From the IMG/VR virus record IMGVR_UViG_3300045007_000300, positions 1-28,683 of that record: 28,683 nucleotides of DNA. One strand, given 5' to 3'. This stretch comes from a virus. Below, one piece after another: positions 1-6,459 of the stretch; within the stretch, counting starts at the first letter, position 1, and each line of letters starts with the position of its first letter. The notes below the pieces were generated by a model. That model was not told where the DNA came from. It did no database searches and saw only the letters and a list, made by a program, of their open reading frames with translations. A program made the translations under genes and the position numbers.

Positions 1-1
1 G

Positions 2-532
2 TTCTTCCCACAGTTCAAGTTGTTCGTGGCAGGCAACCACAAACCGGCCATCCGCAACATCGACGAGGCAATGAAGCGGCGGCTGCACTTGATCCCGTTC
101 ACGATCACCGTGCCGCCCGAACGCCGCGACAAGCATCTCCAGCAGAAATTGCTGGCAGAGCGTGACGGCATTCTGGCTTGGGCAGTGCAGGGCTGCCTGG
201 ACTGGCAGCGTCTTGGGCGGCTAGATCCACCGCAGCAAGTCGTAGATGCAACCGAGGAGTATTTCGAGGCCGAGGATGCGCTGGGACGCTGGCTGGACGA
301 ACGTTGCGTGCGCGAGCCCAACGCCAAGTCACTGACAGCCGAACTGTTCAACGACTGGAAACAGTGGGCCGAAGCGGCAGGCGAATTCATTGGTGCGCAA
401 CGTCGCTTCTCCGATCTGCTGATCACGCGGGGTCTGGAGAAATGGCGCAACGGGATGGGCGTGCGCGGATTTCAGGGGATCGGCCTCAAAAACCCGCCGA
501 CTGCCGCTTACACCCCCTACGCGGACAACTGA
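2..532 (+). CDS. Phage P4-type primase/SF3 helicase, C-terminal part (5' truncated)
   Basis: This is the last 176 codons of a protein whose start lies left of the window; the frame is open from base 2. Near the visible N-terminus, LFVAGNHKP followed by IRNIDEAMKRRL is the usual end of the superfamily 3 helicase core of P4-like and DUF5906-type phage primases: the motif C asparagine, then an arginine-rich segment that serves as arginine finger in the family. The rest, with GILAWAVQGCLDW and EYFEAEDALGRWLDERC, is the helical C-terminal region seen in the same family and thought to help bind the origin. The role is initiation of phage DNA replication by primer synthesis and unwinding. The primase domain itself cannot be checked because it is outside the window. 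The gene ends with TGA and is followed by a 142-nt gap rich in repeats. Confidence 0.88.
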   Translation, partial: FFPQFKLFVAGNHKPAIRNIDEAMKRRLHLIPFTITVPPERRDKHLQQKLLAERDGILAWAVQGCLDWQRLGRLDPPQQVVDATEEYFEAEDALGRWLDERCVREPNAKSLTAELFNDWKQWAEAAGEFIGAQRRFSDLLITRGLEKWRNGMGVRGFQGIGLKNPPTAAYTPYADN

Positions 533-552
533 CCCCCTATGAAAACCATGCC

Positions 553-650
553 GTCTGACGCAGCTGACGCAGTTTGTCGTAACTCTTACGCGTGCGCGTG
601 CGTGCGCGCCTCATGGAAGGTTTCGACATCCCGTGTCAGCTGCGTCAGAC
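553..650. repeat. 16-bp inverted repeat with internal alternating purine-pyrimidine tract; candidate replication or regulatory site
   Basis: GTCTGACGCAGCTGAC at 553-568 is repeated as its exact reverse complement at 635-650, 66 nt apart. The left arm overlaps a tandem 9-bp direct repeat, CTGACGCAG at 555-563 and 564-572. Between the arms, 587-609 is a 23-nt uninterrupted alternation of pyrimidine and purine, mostly CG and TG steps, a composition that favours Z-DNA. The site directly follows the primase gene, where phage replication origins are often found. That it is an origin, or an operator, is inference; the repeats themselves are plain in the sequence. Confidence 0.6.
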
Positions 651-674
651 CGAGAGCGAAAAAGGACTGAACAC

Positions 675-1139
675 ATGAACACGACGATATTGGCCCTCGA
701 TCTGGGTACGACCACTGGGTGGGCGCTGCACCACTTGGATGGCAGCATCATCAGCGGCACGGAATGCTTCAAGCCGCAGCGATTCGAGGGGGGCGGAATG
801 CGCTTCCTCAGGTTCAAGCGCTGGCTCAACGAACTGCTGTCAGCAAGCTGCTCGATCAACGCGGTGTACTTCGAAGAGGTGCGACGACACGCGGGAGTCG
901 ATGCCGCCCACGCCTACGGGGGGTTCATGGGACACCTGACTGCGTGGTGCGAGCACCAGAACATTCCCTATCAGGGCGTTCCAGTGGGCACGATCAAGAA
1001 GCACGCCACCGGCAAAGGCAATGCCGGAAAGGACGAGATGATCATCGCAGCACGGTCACGCGGTCACGACCCCAAGGACGACAACGAAGCCGATGCCCTG
1101 GCACTGCTGCACTGGGCCATCGAGACGCAGGAGGTGTGA
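675..1139 (+). CDS. RuvC-like Holliday-junction resolvase
   Basis: A 154-residue protein with the RNase H-like fold signature of RuvC-type resolvases. ILALDLGTTTGWA near the N-terminus supplies the first catalytic aspartate, VYFEEVRRH around residue 60 supplies the glutamate, and DDNEADALALLHW near the C-terminus supplies the last acidic pair. The length fits the phage members of the family, which cut branched DNA during recombination or before packaging. I chose ATG at 675 because AAGGA lies about eight bases upstream; an in-frame GTG at 633 would run through one arm of the inverted repeat and has no ribosome site. The next gene starts one base after the stop. Confidence 0.85.
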   Translation: MNTTILALDLGTTTGWALHHLDGSIISGTECFKPQRFEGGGMRFLRFKRWLNELLSASCSINAVYFEEVRRHAGVDAAHAYGGFMGHLTAWCEHQNIPYQGVPVGTIKKHATGKGNAGKDEMIIAARSRGHDPKDDNEADALALLHWAIETQEV

Positions 1140-1140
1140 C

Positions 1141-1344
1141 GTGAAGATCCCGGCACAGCAATATCGCTGCCCTCTCGGCCGCCTGCAACCGCAGACCACC
1201 GACCTGGGAACCATCAAGCAAACCGGCTGGCGTGACCAGCACATCCTCGTGGTGTCCGAGGAGGACGCGCGGCTGGATTTCGTCGAGCGTGAATTCGTGC
1301 GGCGGATTGGAGAACGCCTGTACGGAGGGAAACGTCATGGCTGA
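1141..1344 (+). CDS. Small phage protein of unknown function
   Basis: A 67-residue protein with a GTG start preceded by an excellent AGGAGGT at 1129-1135, five bases upstream. The previous gene stops at 1139 and the next gene starts at 1337, inside this one, so the three are probably translated as a coupled set. I recognise no domain. The sequence is charged, with acidic and basic residues mixed in the second half (EEDARLDFVEREFVRRIGERL), suggesting a short amphipathic helix, and has no membrane segment or signal peptide. Its position between a resolvase and an HTH protein suggests a DNA-transaction or regulatory accessory role, but that is only context. Confidence 0.7.
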   Translation: MKIPAQQYRCPLGRLQPQTTDLGTIKQTGWRDQHILVVSEEDARLDFVEREFVRRIGERLYGGKRHG

Positions 1345-1735
1345 ATGGACGATGGATGACGTGGCGGCGCGGTTTGCCGAGGCTGCCGAGACGGGGCGGC
1401 GACTGCCTCCGGTCAGGGTGCAGGGTTACTTCAGCGTTTGGCCCGCCTTCGTGCGCAAGGAGTGGGAAGGCTTCGCCGACAAGGATTACGAGTACCGGCC
1501 ACTCCCGCCAACGCCAGAGGCCATTGACCGGATGCTGGAAGCGATGCGCTGGGTGCAATGGCTGGAGGAGGAGCAGCGCCACCTAATTTGGATGCGTGCC
1601 AAGCAACGCGAGTGGAAGGATATCTGTCGCCGCTTCGGATGCGACCGCACGACTGCGTGGCGGCGGTGGCAGAAGGCGTTGCAGGCGGTCGCCGACAGGC
1701 TCAACGAGCCAACTTGTCGCGCCGTAGCGTTTTGA
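1337..1735 (+). CDS. DUF6362-type phage HTH protein
   Basis: A 132-residue protein beginning MAEWTMDDVAARFAEAA, with the central PVRVQGYFSVWPAF that I associate with the DUF6362 family of phage proteins. The C-terminal third (DICRRFGCDRTTAWRRWQKA) reads as a helix-turn-helix with a basic recognition helix, so DNA binding is likely. GGAGGG lies just upstream of the ATG, and the start overlaps the previous gene by eight bases. Such proteins sit at the end of the early or replication region, just before the packaging region, a position that suits a late-gene regulator or a packaging-linked DNA-binding protein. The exact role is not established by the sequence. Confidence 0.75.
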   Translation: MAEWTMDDVAARFAEAAETGRRLPPVRVQGYFSVWPAFVRKEWEGFADKDYEYRPLPPTPEAIDRMLEAMRWVQWLEEEQRHLIWMRAKQREWKDICRRFGCDRTTAWRRWQKALQAVADRLNEPTCRAVAF

Positions 1736-1945
1736 CCTTTATTAGCTGCAATGCGCTTGCAAGGTAGGCATTCAGCGGCAATGAGCGCTTTTTCGGCGTG
1801 CAACATCTGGGCAGGTTTTTGGGTAGGATGGCCGCTATGATCTGGACAGCGGTGCGGGCAGTGAAGGTCACTCGAATCAAGAGGGGTCCTTCCTTCCCAA
1901 AATCCCATGCGGGGGGCGCGAGCGCGGCGCTTTTCTAGCGTCAGG

Positions 1946-1983
1946 GTGCGAACCTAGGTTCGCACGGTTCGCAGTTCGCACCC
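1946..1983. repeat. 20-bp perfect palindrome plus tandem GTTCGCA repeats
   Basis: GTGCGAACCT at 1946-1955 is followed at once by its reverse complement AGGTTCGCAC at 1956-1965. The right half is then repeated: GGTTCGCA occurs at 1957-1964 and 1966-1973, and GTTCGCACC at 1974-1982. In addition GGGTGCGAAC at 1944-1953 is complementary to GTTCGCACCC at 1974-1983, giving an alternative larger hairpin. A perfect palindrome with half-site repeats is typical of a site bound by a dimeric protein. Candidates encoded nearby are the small terminase, the DUF6362 protein and the HTH/alpha-CTD-like protein. Confidence 0.7.
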
Positions 1984-2007
1984 CGCCAAGTTCGCGCTAA
2001 CCACACC

Positions 2008-2045
2008 AACCCGCCCACGGTTTTCCGTCGGCGGGTTTTGCTTTT
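2008..2045 (+). terminator. Intrinsic (Rho-independent) terminator
   Basis: AACCCGCCCACGG at 2008-2020 and CCGTCGGCGGGTT at 2025-2037 form a 13-position stem with one mismatch around a TTTT loop, followed by TTGCTTTT. It sits 12 bases before the first methyltransferase start, so it would end transcription arriving from the replication genes and separate that transcript from the late region. Confidence 0.8.
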
Positions 2046-2057
2046 GGAACTTCCACA

Positions 2058-3470
2058 GTGAACATGCTCAACGTCGAGTACCGCAAGGTCGAGACGCTGA
2101 TCCCCTACGCCCGGAATCCGAGGACGCACAACGACGAGCAGGTGGCCAAGATCGCCGCCAGCATCGTCGAGTACGGCTGGACTAATCCGATCCTGGTGGA
2201 CGGCGACAACGGCATCATCGCCGGCCACGGTCGGCTGGCGGCCGCGCGCAAGTTGGAGCTGACCGAGGTGCCGGTCATCGAACTGGCTCACCTGTCGCCC
2301 ACCCAGAAGCGCGCCTACGTGATTTCCGACAACCGCCTGGCGCTCGACGCCGGATGGGACGACGCGATGCTGGCGCTGGAACTGGCCGAGTTGTCCGAGG
2401 CCGGGTACGACCTCGCGCTCACCGGCTTCGACGATGCCGAGATCGAAGAGTTGCTCGCCACCGACGTCGCAGTCGGGGACGAAGCGGACGACGCACAGGA
2501 GAGCGATGAGACCGATGCGGCTGACGATGTCCCGGACGCTCCGGCGACGCCCGTCTCGCGTCCGGGTGACGTCTGGCAGCTGGGCGCGCATCGCGTCATC
2601 TGCGGTGACGCAGCCGATGCCAAGGTGGTCGCGGCCCTGATGGCTGGCGAGCAGGCGGCGCTCTGCTTCACCTCACCGCCCTACGGCAACCAGCGCGACT
2701 ACACGAACACCATCATCGATTGGGATGCCCTGATGCGCGGCGTATTCGCCCAGCTGCCGATGGCCGCCAACGGCCAGTTGCTGGTCAATCTCGGACTGAT
2801 TCACCGCGAACAGGAGGTCGTCCCGTACTGGGATGGATGGCTCGACTGGATGCGGACTCAAGGCTGGCGGCGCTTTGCCTGGTACGTATGGGATCAGGGG
2901 CCGGGACTGCCCGGCGACTGGAACGGTCGGCTCGCGCCGGCCTTCGAATTCGTCTTCCACTTCAACCGGAAGGACAGCGAGGCGCGCCGCCCCAACAAGA
3001 TCGTGCCCTGCATCTACGCCGGGCGCGACACCCATCTGCGCGGCGACGGCACCAGCGCGGGTGGCATGCGCAACAAGGACGGCAGTAAGACGGCGTGGAA
3101 TCACGTCGGCACCGTCACTCAGGATTTCCGCATCCCAGATTCGGTGGTTCGCATCATGCGGCACAAGGGCAAGATCGGTCAGGACATCGACCACCCGGCC
3201 GTCTTCCCGGTGGCGCTGCCCCAGTTCGTGCTGGAGTCCTACACCGACGAGGGCGAGATCGTGTTTGAACCGTTCTGTGGCTCGGGCACGACCCTCCTTG
3301 CCGCCCAGCGTACCGGGCGACTGACCCGGGCGACGGAGATCGCGCCCGAGTACGTCGATGTGACGGTCAAGCGCTTCCGGCAGAACTTCCCCGATGTGCC
3401 GGTGGCCCTGGCGGCCACCGGGCAGACCTTTGAGGAAGTTGCCGCCGAACGATTGGGAGCACAGGTATGA
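2058..3470 (+). CDS. ParB-like domain/DNA methyltransferase fusion (first of a tandem pair)
   Basis: A 470-residue two-domain protein. Residues about 5-100 are a ParB/sulfiredoxin-like domain with IIAGHGRLAAARKL and YVISDNRLALDAGW. An acidic linker follows. From about residue 175 comes an S-adenosylmethionine-dependent amino-methyltransferase domain of the circularly permuted type: SPPYG at 206-210 (motif IV), and FEPFCGSGTT at 403-412 (motif I) close to the C-terminus. SPPY is found in N4-cytosine and some N6-adenine enzymes, so the target base is uncertain. No cognate restriction gene is nearby. In phages such solitary enzymes usually modify the phage DNA against host restriction or tune packaging and transcription. 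GTG at 2058 is chosen because GGAA lies eight bases upstream; ATG at 2064 is the alternative. Confidence 0.85.
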   Translation: MNMLNVEYRKVETLIPYARNPRTHNDEQVAKIAASIVEYGWTNPILVDGDNGIIAGHGRLAAARKLELTEVPVIELAHLSPTQKRAYVISDNRLALDAGWDDAMLALELAELSEAGYDLALTGFDDAEIEELLATDVAVGDEADDAQESDETDAADDVPDAPATPVSRPGDVWQLGAHRVICGDAADAKVVAALMAGEQAALCFTSPPYGNQRDYTNTIIDWDALMRGVFAQLPMAANGQLLVNLGLIHREQEVVPYWDGWLDWMRTQGWRRFAWYVWDQGPGLPGDWNGRLAPAFEFVFHFNRKDSEARRPNKIVPCIYAGRDTHLRGDGTSAGGMRNKDGSKTAWNHVGTVTQDFRIPDSVVRIMRHKGKIGQDIDHPAVFPVALPQFVLESYTDEGEIVFEPFCGSGTTLLAAQRTGRLTRATEIAPEYVDVTVKRFRQNFPDVPVALAATGQTFEEVAAERLGAQV

Positions 3471-4795
3471 GCATCTCCTGGCTTGCCGACAAGATCGAGC
3501 AGTGGCCGACCAACCGGCTCGTGCCCTATGCCCGGAACGCGCGCACCCATACCGAATCGCAGGTGGCGCAGATCGCAGCCTCGATTGCCGAGTTCGGTTT
3601 TACCAATCCGATCCTCGCCGGCAGTGACGGCGTGATCGTCGCCGGGCACGGACGGCTAGCCGCCGCACAGAAGCTCGGCATCGAAATCGTGCCGGTGGTG
3701 GTGCTCGACCACCTGACACCAACCCAGCGCCGGGCGCTGGTGATCGCGGACAACCGGATCGCCGAGAACGCCGGCTGGGACGAGGCGATGCTGCAGGTGG
3801 AATTGGCAGCCCTGCAGGATGACGACTTCGATCTGACCCTGACCGGCTTCGACGCCGATGCCCTGGCCGATCTACTCGCCGGCGGCGAGACGACCACCGA
3901 GGGGCAGACTGACGAGGATGCCGCCCCCGAGGTGCCGGAGACGCCGGTGTCACGACCGGGCGATGTCTGGATCTGCGGCGAGCACCGTGTGCTCTGCGGC
4001 GACGCCACCGATGCCGATGCCTACGCCACGGTGCTGGGCGACGAGTTGGCCGGCATGGTGTTCACCGACCCGCCCTACAACGTGAACTACGCCAACAGTG
4101 CGAAGGACAAGATGCGCGGCAAGAACCGCGCGATCCTCAATGACAATCTCGGCGAGGGTTTCTACGATTTCCTGCTGGCGGCACTGACGCCGACGCTGGC
4201 CCACTGTCGTGGCGGCATCTATGTAGCGATGTCCTCCAGCGAACTCGACACCCTGCAATCAGCCTTCCGGGCTGCCGGCGGCCACTGGTCGACGTTCATC
4301 ATCTGGGCGAAGAATACCTTCACCCTCGGGCGTGCCGATTATCAGCGCCAGTACGAGCCGATTCTTTACGGCTGGCCGGATGGTGGCGAGCGCCACTGGT
4401 GCGGCGACCGCGACCAGGGCGACGTCTGGCAGATCAAGAAACCGCAGAAGAACGATCTGCACCCGACGATGAAGCCGGTGGAACTGGTGGAGCGGGCGAT
4501 TCGGAATTCCAGTCGCCCGGGTGACGTGGTGCTCGACCCGTTCGGCGGATCCGGCAGCACACTGATCGCCGCCGAGAAGTCGGGACGGCGGGCGCGGCTC
4601 ATCGAACTCGACCCGAAGTACGTGGATGTGATCGTGCGCCGCTGGCAGGCATGGACAGATAGAAGTACAGTGCGTGAACAAGATGGCGTCGCCTTCGATG
4701 ACCTGCTGGTGAATGCCTTGCCCGTTCCTGCCACCTCGATTGATCACGATGGAGTCCATTGCCACCCAACGGTTGCACCGTCGCAAACGCGATGA
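3467..4795 (+). CDS. ParB-like domain/N6-adenine DNA methyltransferase fusion (second of a tandem pair)
   Basis: A 442-residue protein overlapping the previous stop by ATGA. It has the same architecture as its neighbour: an N-terminal ParB-like domain (VAGHGRLAAAQKL, VIADNRIAENAGW), then the near-identical linker pattern PVSRPGDVW and HRVLCGDA, then a methyltransferase. The catalytic motif is DPPY at 201-204, typical of N6-adenine enzymes, and LDPFGGSGST at 356-365 is the SAM-binding motif. The N-terminal halves of the two proteins align throughout while the catalytic halves have diverged, which indicates duplication followed by specialisation, probably to different target sites. The last ~40 residues after the methyltransferase fold are not recognisable. 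Confidence 0.87.
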   Translation: MSISWLADKIEQWPTNRLVPYARNARTHTESQVAQIAASIAEFGFTNPILAGSDGVIVAGHGRLAAAQKLGIEIVPVVVLDHLTPTQRRALVIADNRIAENAGWDEAMLQVELAALQDDDFDLTLTGFDADALADLLAGGETTTEGQTDEDAAPEVPETPVSRPGDVWICGEHRVLCGDATDADAYATVLGDELAGMVFTDPPYNVNYANSAKDKMRGKNRAILNDNLGEGFYDFLLAALTPTLAHCRGGIYVAMSSSELDTLQSAFRAAGGHWSTFIIWAKNTFTLGRADYQRQYEPILYGWPDGGERHWCGDRDQGDVWQIKKPQKNDLHPTMKPVELVERAIRNSSRPGDVVLDPFGGSGSTLIAAEKSGRRARLIELDPKYVDVIVRRWQAWTDRSTVREQDGVAFDDLLVNALPVPATSIDHDGVHCHPTVAPSQTR

Positions 4796-5123
4796 AGCCA
4801 TGATCGCTGCCCATGCGGCAGGCAAGACCTATGCGGAAATTGCGCGTGAGTTTGGGGTCAGCAGCAGCCTGGTGTCCCAGCGAATCCAGTACACCCTGCG
4901 CCAGCAGCAGATCGAGCAGAGCACGGATCCCTTCGAACGCATCCAGCCCCATACCGCACGCGTGCTGAAATTGGCAGGACTGGATACCGTCGAGCAGGTT
5001 CTGGAGAAGTATTTCGCCGAAGAACTTCTCCAAATACGTGGTTTCGGCAGCAAGGCACTGCGCGACGTGGAAAAGCACTTCCTGCCATTTCACTATCGCA
5101 ACTTCAAACGCAGCCCTCCGTAG
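4749..5123 (+). CDS. HTH protein fused to an RNA polymerase alpha-CTD-like helix-hairpin-helix domain
   Basis: A 124-residue protein in two parts. Residues about 10-50 form a helix-turn-helix of the sigma-70 region 4/resolvase kind (IAAHAAGKTYAEIAREFGVS, then SLVSQRIQ). The rest resembles the C-terminal domain of RNA polymerase alpha: a leucine-rich helix ending in LAGLDTVEQVLE, then LLQIRGFGSKALRDVEKHF, where the hairpin GFGSKAL matches the alpha-CTD pattern that binds DNA and activators. A role in late transcription, recruiting or mimicking host polymerase parts, is plausible but inferred. In-frame ATGs occur at 4713, 4749 and 4800, none with a strong ribosome site; 4749 is a compromise. 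The first part overlaps the methyltransferase gene, and the last 20 bases overlap the convergent gene on the other strand. Confidence 0.72.
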   Translation: MESIATQRLHRRKRDEAMIAAHAAGKTYAEIAREFGVSSSLVSQRIQYTLRQQQIEQSTDPFERIQPHTARVLKLAGLDTVEQVLEKYFAEELLQIRGFGSKALRDVEKHFLPFHYRNFKRSPP

Positions 5124-5475
5124 CATCGTCGACGATTTCGCAGTGAATCACAAAGCCCGTTAGGTAGGGCAGGCCCTTGGGGATGCCGTAGTCCTTGCTG
5201 GTCTGGCGGCCAATCGTCCAGCCCATCCACCGCGCTACTGCGGCATCGATGGCCTGCTTGATGTCGTGGCCCCGCAGCATCTCGTTCAGGACATCGTCGG
5301 CAAAGTGCCGCCCGTGGCGGCTGTCGAGGAAGGCCCTGACCGACTCGAGGGGCTGGTAGGTGGCGTCGGAGATCGCGGTCATCGCGATGGGCCAGGCGGC
5401 TTGGGCGTCGTTGTTCATCGTGCCCCAAAAGCCCCAGGCATCGTTTTGGGTTGCTGGGATGTTGTTGGTGGTCAT
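5104..5475 (-). CDS. Conserved small protein of unknown function
   Basis: A 123-residue protein read on the reverse strand, third and last of a co-oriented cassette. GAAGGAG lies seven bases upstream of the ATG at 5475, which decides the start; the frame stays open further upstream but without a ribosome site. I recognise no domain. Visible features are an Asn/Ala-rich N-terminus, a helical middle (FADDVLNEMLRG, IKQAIDAAVARWMGW) and a C-terminal part with IPKGLPYLTGFVI. It has no signal peptide and no membrane segment. The gene ends 20 bases inside the opposing HTH/alpha-CTD-like gene. It shares its leader repeat with the two upstream genes, so it is probably expressed under the same control. 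Confidence 0.72.
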   Translation of the reverse strand: MTTNNIPATQNDAWGFWGTMNNDAQAAWPIAMTAISDATYQPLESVRAFLDSRHGRHFADDVLNEMLRGHDIKQAIDAAVARWMGWTIGRQTSKDYGIPKGLPYLTGFVIHCEIVDDATEGCV

Positions 5476-5511
5476 CGTTTTCTCCTTCGGGTTGATCGTT
5501 GCGACACCCGT

Positions 5512-5542
5512 ATGAACGCGCTGTTCGATTGAGAAGCCAAGC
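5512..5542 (-). repeat. Leader repeat copy 1 (upstream of the gene starting at 5475)
   Basis: A 31-nt element also found at 6190-6220 and 6460-6490. All three keep ATGAACGCGCTGT at one end and GAAGCCAAGC at the other, with four or fewer differences between any pair. This copy ends 36 nt before the start codon of the reverse-strand gene. On the reverse strand it contains GAAC-AGCGC-GTTC, a possible small hairpin, and TTGGCT, which could be a -35 box, though no good -10 follows. Confidence 0.85.
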
Positions 5543-5562
5543 TCGTTCTGAATCATTTTTGG

Positions 5563-5586
5563 GGGGCGGCCAGATATCGCCGCCCC
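5563..5586 (-). other. Strong GC hairpin between two reverse-strand genes
   Basis: GGGGCGGC at 5563-5570 and GCCGCCCC at 5579-5586 form an 8-bp stem around an 8-nt loop. It lies just after the stop of the DUF3489 gene and before leader repeat copy 1. No U-run follows on either strand, so it is a weak terminator at best. It may instead protect the 3' end of the upstream transcript. Confidence 0.5.
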
Positions 5587-5594
5587 GTTGTTGA

Positions 5595-6155
5595 TCACGC
5601 AATTTTGTAGATGCGCTCGCCGCCTTCGGGCTTCTCCGAGGTGATGGTGAGTCCGAGTTTCTTCTTGAACGCGCCGGCAAAGGTGCCGCGCACCGTGTGC
5701 GCCTGCCAGCCGGTGGCCGCGCAGATCTGGTGGATGGTGGCCCCCTCCGGGCGCTGCAGCATCTGGATCACGGCGGCCTGCTTGCTGTTCTCGCGGGTGC
5801 GGGGCTTGCCCTCGACGCCGACCTTGAGCAGTCGCTTGGCCGCGTCCTGTTTTTCTTGCTCCCCGTCTTTTGCCCATTGGGCCTCTGCGGCCGACACGGC
5901 GGCCTCGACCTCGGGGTCGGGGTGAAGGGGAGCCGGCGTCGGCCGGGCGCGCCCCAGGGCGTCGTAGCCCTCGGCGGCGACGAACCAGTCGGTGCTGTCG
6001 CGGGTGATCAGGGCTCGATTGAAAAGGCCCTCCAGCACCTTGGTGCGGGCACCGCCCTTGATGTTGTCGGGGATCCATTCGATCTTGCCGCCAGTGTGTT
6101 CGATGGCGTAGGCGAGGATGGCGTGCTGGGCCGGGGTCAGTTGGATGGTGGTCAT
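5595..6155 (-). CDS. DUF3489 family protein
   Basis: A 186-residue reverse-strand protein. The N-terminal 60 residues (LTPAQHAILAYAIEHTGG, then KVLEGLFNRALIT) look like a small winged-helix domain. The middle is a charged Ala/Glu-rich linker. The last 65 residues (SKQAAVIQMLQRPEGATIHQ, GWQAHTVRGTFAGAFKKKLG) match the DUF3489 pattern, a second winged helix expected to bind DNA. Proteins of this family are common on plasmids, integrative elements and phages of Proteobacteria, with no firm function. AAGGAG lies six bases upstream of ATG 6155 and sets the start, although the reading frame remains open for another ~970 bases upstream. The likely role is a regulator, possibly of this cassette. Confidence 0.85.
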   Translation of the reverse strand: MTTIQLTPAQHAILAYAIEHTGGKIEWIPDNIKGGARTKVLEGLFNRALITRDSTDWFVAAEGYDALGRARPTPAPLHPDPEVEAAVSAAEAQWAKDGEQEKQDAAKRLLKVGVEGKPRTRENSKQAAVIQMLQRPEGATIHQICAATGWQAHTVRGTFAGAFKKKLGLTITSEKPEGGERIYKIA

Positions 6156-6189
6156 TTGATGCTCCTTCGTGGTGGTTGATGGTGTGGTC

Positions 6190-6220
6190 ATGAACGCGCT
6201 GTTCGAGAGTGAAGCCAAGC
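6190..6220 (-). repeat. Leader repeat copy 2 (upstream of the DUF3489 gene)
   Basis: Second copy of the 31-nt element, differing from copy 1 at three positions and from copy 3 at three. It ends 34 nt before the DUF3489 start. The similarity continues toward the gene: the leader between repeat and ribosome site shares ACCATCAAC with copy 3. An A-run lies on the far side (reverse strand), as with the other copies. Confidence 0.85.
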
Positions 6221-6235
6221 GCTTTACGCTTTTTT

Positions 6236-6424
6236 TCAGCCCTGCTTCGCGGCCTGCCGGCCCGCCTCGTAGGCGGCTATCAGGGCGCTCTTGACGCCCC
6301 AGACGCTGACCTCGTGGAAGTCCATCCGGTCGCTGTTGCGGGTTTCCAGGGTTTCGATGAACAGGTGGTCCAGCGCGATCTGCTGGAGCAGGGTTTCGAG
6401 GGCTTTGTCGGTTTGCTTGCTCAT
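6236..6424 (-). CDS. DUF6900 family small protein
   Basis: A 62-residue reverse-strand protein with LLQQIALDHLFIETLETRNS and DFHEVSVWGVKSALIAAYEAG, the conserved blocks I associate with DUF6900. It is all-helical in appearance, without signal peptide or membrane segment. AAGGAG lies six bases before ATG 6424. It is the first gene of the reverse cassette and faces away from the small terminase gene, whose start is 106 bases away. Function unknown; the family is found on mobile elements together with DUF3489 proteins. Confidence 0.8.
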   Translation of the reverse strand: MSKQTDKALETLLQQIALDHLFIETLETRNSDRMDFHEVSVWGVKSALIAAYEAGRQAAKQG

Positions 6425-6459
6425 GTGCGTCTCCTTGTGGCGTCGTTGATGGTGATGGC

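Larger units (their letters stand above)
1736..2057. other. Non-coding region between replication and late genes; candidate cos/pac site
   Basis: A 322-nt gap with no convincing gene. From left to right it holds an interrupted palindrome TGCAA-TGCGC-TTGCA at 1747-1761, a G/C-rich block at about 1880-1935 (GGGGTCCTTCC, then GGGGGGCGCGAGCGCGG followed by CTTTTCTAG), a palindrome and repeat cluster at 1946-1983, and an intrinsic terminator at 2008-2045. The order GC-rich block, T-run, then short repeated sites resembles the general plan of lambdoid cosN followed by cosB. I therefore propose it as the packaging site. This is inference from layout; no cut site can be assigned from sequence alone. 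Confidence 0.35.

Noticed and set aside
1732-1760. Promoter with TTGACC at 1732-1737
   Set aside because: No acceptable -10 box lies 16-18 bases downstream, and the hexamer overlaps the stop of the DUF6362-type gene.
1828-1938. Open frame of 36 residues starting at ATG 1828
   Set aside because: It lacks a good ribosome site, ends in low-complexity Ala/Gly residues, and overlaps the GC-rich candidate packaging block.
5563-5586. Hairpin as an intrinsic terminator
   Set aside because: The stem is strong but no U-run follows on either strand, so it is listed only as a structural element.
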